DNA of 19,143 bases from Verrucomicrobiota bacterium. Lineage in GTDB: Bacteria > Chlamydiota > Chlamydiia > Chlamydiales > Rhabdochlamydiaceae. The stretch lies in the NCBI GenBank assembly GCA_903970455.1, contig CAJCIW010000233.1, forward strand, positions 1 to 19,143, given 5' to 3'. Position numbers and translations under genes: made by a program. The number at the start of each line of letters is the position of its first letter. Positions within the stretch are counted from its first letter, which is position 1. Positions 7,061-14,557 of this stretch are shown here, one piece after another. Under the pieces are notes generated by a model that had not been told where the DNA came from, did not search any database, and saw nothing but the letters and a program-made list of their open reading frames with translations.

Positions 7061-8023
7061 TCAATAGACCTCTTTGGGGGTCCAGCAGGGAACAGAACCT
7101 CTCGCATAGCCGTAACTGATTGTTTCAATGATAACGATTCCTGTGTCTTGAGAATATCCGCCTATGGTTAGAGAGGACTCTCCATACTTGAAGCGGGCAG
7201 TGTCAGAAGTAGAAGAAAATGTGAGTTCAGTTTCCCGAGCATCTGGACAGTGTCCGGTAGTTAAAATTTTTACAACATTCAAAAGAGCTCTCGGGCTTAA
7301 ACGAGGCACTTCAAAGCGATCTTTATTGAAAAGTTCTTTTTGCAGAGTAAAATGAAGCATCCGACTTTGCTTCGGAACTTCTTCTCTCATAAAACACACG
7401 TTGACTTTTGTCGCGGGATAACTGCATTGCTTAAATACTTCGGGGTAGCTTCTTAAGACAGGGCCTGAGTTAACTTTTAAAATGGCGATTGAGGAACTAG
7501 AAAGTATCTTAATATTTTTAAGTGAATAAGGAACCAATATTTCTTGTTGGGGAGAACTATTATTTTCTTCTTGATAATCTCCACTGCTCAATAGGTTTTC
7601 TACGAGCAAATTTTCTCGTTCTCTTTTGATGAAATGAGGCTCAACGATCAGCCGAAAAGTTTCATATATTTTTTTCTTAGGTTCATAAGGGTCGTTCTGG
7701 AATAACCGGGTGAAGTCGTCTTCGCTGATTTTGGGAACTTCTCCAACGAATTCGCCCAAACAGGCAATTTTTCGAGCGCTCAAAGTCATGGGATAAAGAA
7801 CTTGAAAATCTGCTTTGTAATCGCGGTTTTTTCCGGCCACTTTTGGGATCTTCTCCTTTTCGAATTGCTTTTCCCAAATGCTCGGGTCCTGCATCGATCT
7901 ATCCCATAACTTGCAGACTTGCGCTGATTTGCCTATCGTACTCAACCTATCAAAATGAGTTGCGATGGCAACTAGACTTTTTGGGTCATATAAGGGGTGA
8001 ATGGGGGCTGTTTTTAAAGACAT
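7061..8023 (-). CDS. F-box domain protein, candidate host-targeted effector
   Basis: The product is 320 residues from the ATG at 8023; an upstream in-frame start at 8194 would overlap the lpdA coding region and is rejected. Residues 11-55 fit an F-box: LYDPKSLVAIATHFDRL, then VCKLWDRSMQDPSIWEKQF, matching the eukaryotic hallmark V-C-K-x-W ... D-P-x-[IL]-W. In eukaryotes F-box proteins recruit substrates to SKP1-cullin ubiquitin ligases. Bacteria lack this system, so such proteins in intracellular bacteria are usually effectors. The remaining 260 residues have no leucine-rich, ankyrin or WD repeats that I can see and should hold any substrate-binding part. No signal peptide is seen, which would fit type III export. 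The gene is divergent from lpdA. Confidence 0.75.
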   Translation of the reverse strand: MSLKTAPIHPLYDPKSLVAIATHFDRLSTIGKSAQVCKLWDRSMQDPSIWEKQFEKEKIPKVAGKNRDYKADFQVLYPMTLSARKIACLGEFVGEVPKISEDDFTRLFQNDPYEPKKKIYETFRLIVEPHFIKRERENLLVENLLSSGDYQEENNSSPQQEILVPYSLKNIKILSSSSIAILKVNSGPVLRSYPEVFKQCSYPATKVNVCFMREEVPKQSRMLHFTLQKELFNKDRFEVPRLSPRALLNVVKILTTGHCPDARETELTFSSTSDTARFKYGESSLTIGGYSQDTGIVIIETISYGYARGSVPCWTPKEVY

Positions 8024-8057
8024 AACTCTATTTTTAAACAAATTAATTAAAGGATTG

Positions 8058-8075
8058 ATGTTCCAAAAAGAACAT
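8058..8075. promoter_or_regulatory. dyad between the divergent F-box gene and lpdA
   Basis: ATGTTC and GAACAT flank CAAAAA, a perfect 6-bp inverted repeat in the 107-base gap between the divergent genes. Its position suits an operator, but the length is short and no recognised regulator family is implied. I could not find a convincing -35/-10 pair for either gene here. Confidence 0.25.
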
Positions 8076-8130
8076 AGCAGCATTAACAAAAATTGTGTAT
8101 CCTTTACTCTTCTAGACAAGGAGTTTTTGT

Positions 8131-9531
8131 ATGGAAAGAGGGAAGTTTGATCTCGCTGTGATTGGATCGGGACCTGGGGGGTATGTCGCTGCAATTAAGG
8201 CCGCTCAAGAAGGGCTAAAGGTCTGTCTCATCGAAAAGGGGCTTCTTGGCGGGACTTGCCTGAATGTCGGCTGCATCCCGACGAAAACGTTGCTTGCCAA
8301 TGCGCAGGTTTTTCAGAAAATCCTCCATGCTGCAGAGTATGGCATTACGACGGGGCCGGTCACTTTCGATTATGAGAAGATGAAAAATCGAAAAGATGGG
8401 GTCATCGAAAGAATGCGGAAAGGGTTGGAAGGGCTCATCCAATCCAATGGGATCGTAGTGTTGCGTGGAGAGGCGGAATTTCTGTCGCCCACCGAACTTA
8501 AGGTGAAAGGGCAAGACAATCTGATTCTCAATGCCCAAAAAACCATCATCGCATCAGGTTCAGAACCTCTTGATATTCCCGCCTTTCCCTGCGATCATAA
8601 ACGGGTATTCAACTCCACATCGATCCTCGAACTGACTTCCCTGCCCAAAACGCTGGCTGTGATCGGCGGAGGATACATCGGCTGCGAGTTTGCCTCTCTT
8701 TTTTCCGATCTGGGCGTCAAGGTCGTTGTCTTGGAAGCCCTCCCCTCTATCGTCATGCTGCAAGGAAAAAGCGTATCTGAAAGTTTGACACGCGCTTTTG
8801 CAAAAAAGGGGATTGATGTCCAAACCCAGGTGATGGTCGAAGGGATTGATCAAACTGCCGATGGGTTGAGCGTTCGGCTCAAAGATAAGGCTGCCCTGGC
8901 CTGCGATATGGCGCTCGTTTCGGTAGGGAGGAAAATCATCTCCTCAGGATTAGGACTTGAGAAGGCCGGCGTCCTCGTCAATGAGAAAGGAGTAATCGGA
9001 GTGAATGAGAAAATGGAGACAAATGTTCCAGGCATCTATGCGATAGGCGATGTCACAGGGAAATACATGCTCGCGCACGTTGCTTCCCACCAAGGGATCA
9101 TCGCCGCTGCCAATGCGGCCGGGCAATCGGTCAAGATGCATTATAACGCCGTTCCCGCAGTCATTTTTACCAACCCGGAAATTGCGACTGTAGGAATGAC
9201 ACTCGAACAGGCCCAGGAAGCCGGTTATCAAGCTGGTGTGGGCAAATTCCCCTTTCAAGCGCTCGGGAAATCTGTCGCTGCCATCGAGACGGAGGGGTTT
9301 GCTCAGATCATCGTCGATCGGAAGACGGGGCAAATTCTCGGGGCCCAAGTCGTAGGGCATGAGGCATCGACCCTCATCGCTGAAATGGGGCTCGCCATTG
9401 CAAATGAATTGACACTCGAATGCGTTGCGGATACGATCCATGCTCATCCGACCGTTGCTGAAGCTTGGCTCGAGGCGGCGCTGCTTGCCAATGACACCCC
9501 GATCCATCTTCCTCCAAAAGTGAAAAAATGA
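8131..9531 (+). CDS. lpdA: dihydrolipoamide dehydrogenase (E3)
   Basis: This 466-residue flavoprotein is the E3 subunit of 2-oxo acid dehydrogenase complexes; it reoxidises dihydrolipoyl groups with NAD+. Visible motifs are the FAD-binding GSGPGGYVAA (residues 12-21), the redox-active pair C43-LNVG-C48, the NAD-binding GGGYIGCEFASL, the second FAD block YAIGDVTG, and the catalytic dyad H439/E444 in HAHPTVAEAW. The length is normal. ATG at 8131 has a perfect AAGGAG (8118-8123) seven bases upstream. It overlaps lipA as ATGA, so both products needed for lipoyl-dependent complexes are translationally coupled; chlamydial genomes keep these two genes adjacent. Confidence 0.97.
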   Translation: MERGKFDLAVIGSGPGGYVAAIKAAQEGLKVCLIEKGLLGGTCLNVGCIPTKTLLANAQVFQKILHAAEYGITTGPVTFDYEKMKNRKDGVIERMRKGLEGLIQSNGIVVLRGEAEFLSPTELKVKGQDNLILNAQKTIIASGSEPLDIPAFPCDHKRVFNSTSILELTSLPKTLAVIGGGYIGCEFASLFSDLGVKVVVLEALPSIVMLQGKSVSESLTRAFAKKGIDVQTQVMVEGIDQTADGLSVRLKDKAALACDMALVSVGRKIISSGLGLEKAGVLVNEKGVIGVNEKMETNVPGIYAIGDVTGKYMLAHVASHQGIIAAANAAGQSVKMHYNAVPAVIFTNPEIATVGMTLEQAQEAGYQAGVGKFPFQALGKSVAAIETEGFAQIIVDRKTGQILGAQVVGHEASTLIAEMGLAIANELTLECVADTIHAHPTVAEAWLEAALLANDTPIHLPPKVKK

Positions 9532-10448
9532 GCAAACAGAACAAATTGCCGATTAATCCTGAATCGTATGAGGGGGAGCAGCGGGGAAGATTCCCCTCTT
9601 GGCTCCACAGGAATCTTCCTAGAGGATCGAATCTTTTCAAGACAAGCGCGATTTTGTCCAAGTACCGCTTAAATACCGTTTGTGAAGAAGCCAAATGTCC
9701 CAATCGGTTTGAATGCTATTCCAATAAAACGGCGACTTTCCTTGCGCTTGGCAAGGCTTGTACCCGCAATTGCGGTTTTTGCGATATCGACTTCACCAAA
9801 GCGCCAAAAATGCCCGAGGTCGATGAACCGGAGCGGATCGCCGGGTCTGTGAAAGAACTCGGCCTCCAGCACGTCGTGATCACCATGGTCGCACGGGATG
9901 ATCTGCCCGACCAAGGGGCAGGGCATATCGCGGCGATCATCCGCTCTGTACGGAAGGATTGTCCCGGAGTTTCCATTGAAGTGCTGACATCTGATTTTTC
10001 TGGGGAACATGCATCGCTGCATACCGTTCTTAATGAGAGGCCAGACGTCTTTAATCATAATATCGAGACTGTGAGGGAGCTCACCCCTCGCGTCAGGCAC
10101 AAAGCCACTTACGACCGTACCCTTACCGTCCTCCGTTATGCCAAAAATTCCGGGCTCGCAGGCCATATTAAGTCGGGCATGATGGTCGGCCTCGGAGAAA
10201 CTTCTGCCCAAGTGGAGGAGACCATCTCGGACCTCTATCAAGCGGGATGCGATATCCTGACGATCGGCCAATATCTTCAACCAGGCCAAAAAAAACTTCT
10301 CGTTAAAGAATTTGTCAACCCTGCGCAATTCAAGTATTACGAAGAATACGGCTATTCGATTGGCGTCAAGCAGATGTACTGCGGCCCGTTCGTGCGCTCC
10401 AGCTATCATGCGCACGAGGTAAAGAACATTGCAAGCTCAAGAGCTTAA
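9528..10448 (+). CDS. lipA: lipoyl synthase
   Basis: This 306-residue radical SAM enzyme inserts two sulfurs into the octanoyl chain on carrier domains such as the E2 subunits. The auxiliary cluster Cys residues C52-x4-C57-x5-C63 (VCEEAKCPNRFEC), the radical SAM triad C78-x3-C82-x2-C85 (CTRNCGFC) and the C-terminal RSSYHA serine motif that ligates the auxiliary cluster are all present. So are GMMVGLGE and GQYLQPG, typical of the family. It starts within the lpdA stop codon (ATGA). Pairing with lpdA links cofactor synthesis to the enzyme that recycles it. Confidence 0.97.
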   Translation: MSKQNKLPINPESYEGEQRGRFPSWLHRNLPRGSNLFKTSAILSKYRLNTVCEEAKCPNRFECYSNKTATFLALGKACTRNCGFCDIDFTKAPKMPEVDEPERIAGSVKELGLQHVVITMVARDDLPDQGAGHIAAIIRSVRKDCPGVSIEVLTSDFSGEHASLHTVLNERPDVFNHNIETVRELTPRVRHKATYDRTLTVLRYAKNSGLAGHIKSGMMVGLGETSAQVEETISDLYQAGCDILTIGQYLQPGQKKLLVKEFVNPAQFKYYEEYGYSIGVKQMYCGPFVRSSYHAHEVKNIASSRA

Positions 10449-10524
10449 AATCTGTGTCATTCTTTCCTAAACTCGACAATTAAGCATTTCTGCGTTTTTA
10501 ATTACCTTTGTTTAGCAAATCAAT

Positions 10525-10554
10525 TTGACTTACAACTAAAAATAATGTTATAAA
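10525..10554 (+). promoter_or_regulatory. sigma-70-type promoter of glgC
   Basis: TTGACT (10525-10530) is followed by TTATAA (10548-10553, spacer 17) or TATAAA (10549-10554, spacer 18) in an A/T-rich stretch. It predicts a transcript beginning near 10560, about 25 bases before the GTG start. It is the best promoter match in the window. Confidence 0.6.
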
Positions 10555-10585
10555 AATATATTGAGAGATGTTGTGAGAGGTCTTC

Positions 10586-11890
10586 GTGTCCCTTGGCAAA
10601 GCCAAAAAGAAAGAAATCATGACCAAAGTCGCCACGATTATCTTAGCCGGCGGCCAAGGATCTCGCCTGTATCCATTAACGCAAACCCGTTGCAAACCAG
10701 CGGTTTGCTTCGGTGGGCGCTATCGTTTGATCGATATTCCGATCTCTAACTCGATTAATGCCCACATCCAGCGCATCTTTGTCATTTCGCAATACTTTGC
10801 CTCCTCTCTCCAACAACATATCCTCGAGACTTACCAGCTGGACTATTTCCGGCAGTCCAAAATCCAAATGCTGTGCCCCGAAGAAACTCCTCACCGCAAG
10901 GTCTGGTTCAAAGGGACGGGCGACGCCGTTAGGCAAAATCTGGCGCACTTGGAAACGACTAACGCTGAGTACTTTCTAATTCTTTCCGGTGATCAGCTTT
11001 ATAATATGGACTTTGTCGATATGCTCCAATTTGCCATGAAGGAGGACGCCGACATGGTGATCGCTTCGATTCCCGTCGAGGAAAAAGAAGCGAGAAGGAT
11101 GGGGCTTCTCAAAATCGATGCTTCCTGCCGGGCCCTCGACTTTTCCGAAAAGCCTTCCGACCCGGAGATTTTAAAAAAATTCGCCTTAAAGCCCTCTTTC
11201 TTAGGAGGCCATCATATCACCCATCCCGACGCGGTCCACTACCTAGGCTCCATGGGCATCTATATTTTCAAACGGCAAGCTTTATTCGATCTCATGAAAG
11301 AGCAAGGCGACGATTTTGGAAAAGAGTTGATCCCGATCCAATTCAAGAAAGGAAAAACGGCGGCCTACGTCTATAAAGGGTATTGGGAAGATATCGGCAC
11401 GATCTCCTCCTATTATGAAGCGAATTTGGCCCTAACTCAAAATCACCACTGCCTGAATACCTACGATGAACACAATCCCATCTTCACCCACCCGCATAAT
11501 CTCCCGAGTCCCCTGATTAAGGACACTCTCATCAACAAATCGATCATCAGTCAAGGCTCTGTCATCGAGGCGAAGGAAGTGACTAATAGCGTGATCGGCA
11601 TCCGGATCAATATCAAAAAAGGCTCCGTTATCCGGGACTCCATCGTTCTCGGAACACTGTTCAACGAGCCGTATCTGCAACAGAAAGAGGCGTTCCCAAG
11701 AATCTCCTCCATTGGAGAAAACTGTCTGATCGAAAAAGCTATCCTCGATGAGCAAGCGACCGTCGGAAACAACGTCCAGCTGAGCAATAAAAAAAACCTG
11801 CAGAAATACGACGGGGATGGCATTTTTATTCGAGATGGCATTATCATCGTGACTTCGGGGACGCACGTCCCTGATGGGTTCATCCTCTAA
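10586..11890 (+). CDS. glgC: glucose-1-phosphate adenylyltransferase (ADP-glucose pyrophosphorylase)
   Basis: The product is 434 residues from a GTG at 10586, which has GAGAGG five bases upstream; the in-frame ATG at 10619 is an alternative that removes only a Lys-rich leader. The enzyme makes ADP-glucose from ATP and glucose-1-phosphate, the committing step of glycogen synthesis. The nucleotidyltransferase signature AGGQGSRLYPLTQTRCKPAV, the RYRLIDIPISN loop, SGDQLYNMD (metal site) and the sugar-phosphate site FSEKPSD are visible. A C-terminal left-handed helix domain with hexad-like repeats follows (SVIEAKEVTNSVIG, GSVIRDSIVLG). The length is normal. The TAA stop (11888-11890) directly abuts a palindromic element. 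Confidence 0.96.
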   Translation: MSLGKAKKKEIMTKVATIILAGGQGSRLYPLTQTRCKPAVCFGGRYRLIDIPISNSINAHIQRIFVISQYFASSLQQHILETYQLDYFRQSKIQMLCPEETPHRKVWFKGTGDAVRQNLAHLETTNAEYFLILSGDQLYNMDFVDMLQFAMKEDADMVIASIPVEEKEARRMGLLKIDASCRALDFSEKPSDPEILKKFALKPSFLGGHHITHPDAVHYLGSMGIYIFKRQALFDLMKEQGDDFGKELIPIQFKKGKTAAYVYKGYWEDIGTISSYYEANLALTQNHHCLNTYDEHNPIFTHPHNLPSPLIKDTLINKSIISQGSVIEAKEVTNSVIGIRINIKKGSVIRDSIVLGTLFNEPYLQQKEAFPRISSIGENCLIEKAILDEQATVGNNVQLSNKKNLQKYDGDGIFIRDGIIIVTSGTHVPDGFIL

Positions 11891-12059
11891 TACTGCGCAC
11901 GGGTGGGTTTCGTTGATTTTGACTCTGCGAGACAAAGCCAAATCGAAGCGAAGCGATCCGAACGAGCGAGACCATTGCTGAAGAGCAAGCCGAGCGAGAA
12001 GGAACGATTTGGCAAAGTCGCAGCCAGTCAAAATCAACGAAACGCAACCACGCGCAGTA
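11891..12059. mobile_element. MITE-like palindromic element 1 (glgC / phosphoesterase junction)
   Basis: A 169-bp unit begins TACTGCGC and ends GCGCAGTA. Its arms of about 55 bases (11891-11945 and 12005-12059) are imperfect inverse complements, with a perfect 18-bp core (11907-11924 against 12026-12043). The central part is purine-rich, holds GAGCGAG twice in the same orientation, and has a small TTGCT/AGCAA hairpin at its tip (about 11975-11988). TAA flanks both ends (11888-11890 and 12060-12062), compatible with a target duplication. No transposase is encoded, so any mobility would need one in trans. It could instead be an RNA-level intergenic repeat. As RNA it would form a long hairpin between the two genes. 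Confidence 0.7.
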
Positions 12060-12063
12060 TAAT

Positions 12064-12822
12064 ATGTCGATTTGGGTCTTATCCGATTTGCACCTTGCCT
12101 TTGGCGCTCCCGAAAAAACGATGGAAGATTTCGGGGCTGCCTGGCACAACTACACCGAAAAAATTGCCTCCAACTGGAAAAAAATGATCTCCCCGAACGA
12201 TCTCGTTCTCATCCCGGGGGACATTTCGTGGTCAATGCGTCTGGAACAAGCGCTGATCGATTTGCAATGGATCGACGCCTTGCCGGGCACAAAAGTGATC
12301 CTCCGCGGCAACCATGACTACTGGTGGGCCTCTTCCGCAAAGCTTACCAAAGTCATGCCCCCTTCGATCCAATTCATCCACAACACCGTCTTTCTTTGGA
12401 ATGATGTCGCCATCGGCGGCAGCCGATTGTGGGATACCCCGGAATACTCTTTTGGGCGCTATATCGAATTCCAGGAAAATCCTCGCGCCCGAATCAAAAG
12501 CCCTCAAGAGCTCACCAGCGAAAAGGAGGAAGAGGAAAAAATCTTCCTCCGCGAACTGGAACGATTGAAACTCAGCCTCTCCCAGATGCCCAAAAACAGC
12601 AGGGTCAAGATCGCCATGACCCACTACCCCCCGATCAGCGCAGAACTAGCCCCCTCTCGAGCATCGAGCGTTTTAGAGTCGTTTCACATCGATTATTGCG
12701 TATTCGGCCATTTGCACAACGTCCGTAAAGGGGCCCTTCCCTTTGGCGAGGCGAGAGGGGTCAAATACCTCTTAGCTTCCGCCGATTACCTCGATTTTGT
12801 ACCGCTAAAAGTTCTATCCTAA
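12064..12822 (+). CDS. metallophosphoesterase
   Basis: This 252-residue calcineurin-like phosphoesterase has all the metal-site motifs in order: D8-x-H10 (SDLHL), G-D53 (PGDISW), G-N83-H84-D85 (RGNHDYWW), THYPP and GHLH (FGHLHNV). It hydrolyses phosphomonoesters or diesters at a dinuclear metal centre; the substrate cannot be told from sequence. The ATG at 12064 fits the usual start of this family (MSIW-SDLHL), but it has no ribosome-binding site because the palindromic element ends five bases before it. As I recall, Chlamydiaceae also carry a phosphoesterase gene beside glgC, so the adjacency is likely ancestral and the element an intruder. Confidence 0.92.
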   Translation: MSIWVLSDLHLAFGAPEKTMEDFGAAWHNYTEKIASNWKKMISPNDLVLIPGDISWSMRLEQALIDLQWIDALPGTKVILRGNHDYWWASSAKLTKVMPPSIQFIHNTVFLWNDVAIGGSRLWDTPEYSFGRYIEFQENPRARIKSPQELTSEKEEEEKIFLRELERLKLSLSQMPKNSRVKIAMTHYPPISAELAPSRASSVLESFHIDYCVFGHLHNVRKGALPFGEARGVKYLLASADYLDFVPLKVLS

Positions 12823-12898
12823 CCTTTTGATATTTAGCTCACGGAGGCTTGTAATTTCAAATCTACTCTTTTTGGGTACAGTTGAGCAATTGAAAGCC

Positions 12899-13888
12899 CT
12901 AAGGGACGTGTCTAGAAACCAAAAAGGAAATGCGCGAGAGCGTTTCATCTGCTGGATCTACAGGCGCTGTCAAGGAATGTCCGGTCCGCGCCTTCAACAA
13001 ATTTGTGATTGTGGTTTCCTCTTCATCCCGGTCCAGGCAGCGGTAATACTCTGCGATCATGCCCAAAAGGTTTTGGAATTCTTCCTCTGTTTTTAGCAGG
13101 GGCAGAGACTGCTTGACCGCTTGCATAAAAAGGTGGACGTCCCCATGGTGGATCAGACTTTCTGCGACGAGCAGATTCAGCTCGAGATCGGGAGCTTCGG
13201 CCAGTTCTTCTAAAATCCGGGCGTATAGGATATTCGATTTCTCGAGATCGTAAAGGGCTAGTAAACGCGCCCGCAATAAATTGAATTGCTTCCGATCGCT
13301 CACGTAATCGGCAAAAGCATCAATGAGCTCGGAAGAGTAAGTTTCATCTTTTGCCAGGATCTGGTCGGAAATATAATCAAAAATAAAGCGCTCGACGTCG
13401 TGGGCGCAATACGAGGCGACTTCTTTAAAAACAAGCTGGGCATTCCCTTCTTGATCGAAAGCGTTGTCTAAAATGTCTTCGAGAATTCCCATCGCATTCT
13501 GCAAAGGCTCTTCATTCTCCAGCTCTCCCTTATCATAGAGCTCAATGAGTTGATCGAGTTCATCGCAAAAAATGGAAAGACAAAGTTTATCGGGAATCAA
13601 TCTTCGCCAAAGCTCGAATAGGAGGAGATAGGTTTGGTCCCGCCCTTCGCTGTCCTCTTCCTCAATCCAAACATAATCGACGAGCTCTTCAGGGCTGTTG
13701 CAGTTTTCTGCATAGAGGAAAAACGTCTGCTCGTCTAAAATAAGGCCGAGCTTTTTTAAGCGTTTAAATAATTCATCCATGTCGACAACGCGCAAATCTT
13801 CCACTTGCCATGGCTTCACGTTGCCCTTTGGGTCCTCCAGCCAATTGATCCTAAGAAGGTTAAAGAGAGCTTTGTCTTTGAGTTGCAT
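12899..13888 (-). CDS. helical hypothetical protein
   Basis: The product is 329 residues from the ATG at 13888; a TTG at 13927 would add 13 residues but has no clear ribosome-binding site. The protein is acidic and almost wholly helical, with repeated Leu/Ala-rich amphipathic segments (LLRARLLALYDLEKSNI, ILEELAEAPDLELNLLVAES, FQNLLGMIAEYYRCLDRDEEE), suggesting a solenoid or TPR-like fold. It has no signal peptide or membrane segment. I do not recognise a family. It is convergent with the phosphoesterase gene, with 76 bases between and no clear terminator hairpin, and divergent from the pseudopilin-like gene. Confidence 0.75.
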   Translation of the reverse strand: MQLKDKALFNLLRINWLEDPKGNVKPWQVEDLRVVDMDELFKRLKKLGLILDEQTFFLYAENCNSPEELVDYVWIEEEDSEGRDQTYLLLFELWRRLIPDKLCLSIFCDELDQLIELYDKGELENEEPLQNAMGILEDILDNAFDQEGNAQLVFKEVASYCAHDVERFIFDYISDQILAKDETYSSELIDAFADYVSDRKQFNLLRARLLALYDLEKSNILYARILEELAEAPDLELNLLVAESLIHHGDVHLFMQAVKQSLPLLKTEEEFQNLLGMIAEYYRCLDRDEEETTITNLLKARTGHSLTAPVDPADETLSRISFLVSRHVP

Positions 13889-14480
13889 AGATGGTTGTGA
13901 TAAAGGTAAGGGAAAGCTTACCTTCAAGAGGATATCCGGTCAACAGCGGCGTCGCTATAGTTTCCTGATGCTTGAATTGTTGATCGCTCTTTTTTTAGTC
14001 GGCATATGCGCCTTGCCCCTTGCCGAGATCCCCATGAAAGCCCTTACAGAAGAGACTAAAAGCGCTTACCGGATGCAGATGCATCGCCTGGCCGATTTAA
14101 CGTATGCAGAATTTAAAGAAAAACTTTACAAGCAAGAAATTTCCTGGAAGGAGATTTGTAGTCCCCAAAACAGTAAAGCAAATTTTCCCGTAAAATCCGC
14201 CACGGTCGCTTTCGAACCTCTCGGTTCACGGACGTTTCTACAATTTGCCGACTTTCATTCCGTCGGTAAAAAAGGAAAGAATGGGGAAGAGATCCGTTTG
14301 GTGACCTTAAAAGTGACTTTCAAAACCAAGAAAAAATTTATGCTTTTCCAAGGGGGGAAAAAAAGGAGCGCTCCCTGCGCGTTTACCTACCAAACTCTCG
14401 TCGTTAAATCCAGCCCTACCGAGCAGCAGCCCATGGAAATCGCTCCAACCAATCCTCCCAAAGGTCAGGCCCTCGGTTAG
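13878..14480 (+). CDS. pseudopilin-like (type II secretion / prepilin) protein, start uncertain
   Basis: The protein has a type IV prepilin N-terminus: basic QQRRRYS, then FLMLELLIALFLVGICAL with Glu at +5 of the hydrophobic helix (F1-L2-M3-L4-E5). Prepilin peptidase would cut before Phe. The -1 residue is Ser instead of the usual Gly. The rest (about 170 residues) is soluble and beta-rich with Lys-rich strands, as in minor pseudopilins. No ATG with a ribosome-binding site precedes the leader. TTG at 13872 or 13878 (with AAGAGAG upstream) is possible but overlaps the divergent gene, and an ATG at 13779 lies inside that gene's antisense. The given start is a compromise. A disrupted or non-standard start cannot be excluded. 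Confidence 0.6.
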   Translation: MSCIDGCDKGKGKLTFKRISGQQRRRYSFLMLELLIALFLVGICALPLAEIPMKALTEETKSAYRMQMHRLADLTYAEFKEKLYKQEISWKEICSPQNSKANFPVKSATVAFEPLGSRTFLQFADFHSVGKKGKNGEEIRLVTLKVTFKTKKKFMLFQGGKKRSAPCAFTYQTLVVKSSPTEQQPMEIAPTNPPKGQALG

Positions 14481-14557
14481 CGACTTAGACTTTTTTTCCG
14501 CTAGACTTTTTGGCTCAGTTTCTTTATGACAAGGAAATTGTTTGTCGGGCCACGATA

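Noticed and set aside
8024..8194. Upstream extension of the F-box frame to 8194
   Set aside because: It would overlap the start and ribosome-binding site of lpdA on the opposite strand, and the extension has no family-like sequence. The ATG at 8023 immediately precedes the F-box.
9374..10415. Long - strand frames opposite lpdA and lipA
   Set aside because: They are antisense shadows of strongly conserved + strand genes, with His/Arg-rich low-quality translations and no motifs.
10449..10500. Possible lipA terminator around 10480-10503 (AATTAAGCA...TGCGTTTTTAATT)
   Set aside because: The stem is short, mostly A/T and needs a bulge, so it is not distinguishable from chance.
11903..12187. 94-codon frame reading through element 1 into the phosphoesterase
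   Set aside because: It begins at a GTG inside the palindrome without a ribosome-binding site and then runs out of frame through a well-conserved gene, so it is a shadow.
14486..14511. Repeated TAGACTTTTT before cyoA as a possible promoter feature
   Set aside because: Two copies 16 bases apart are seen, but no -35 element fits either copy. I could not define a promoter for the cyo operon.
14510..14557. TTG start at 14510 for CyoA
   Set aside because: It adds 16 residues before a normal signal-anchor helix and has no suitable ribosome-binding site. The ATG at 14558 gives the expected N-terminus.
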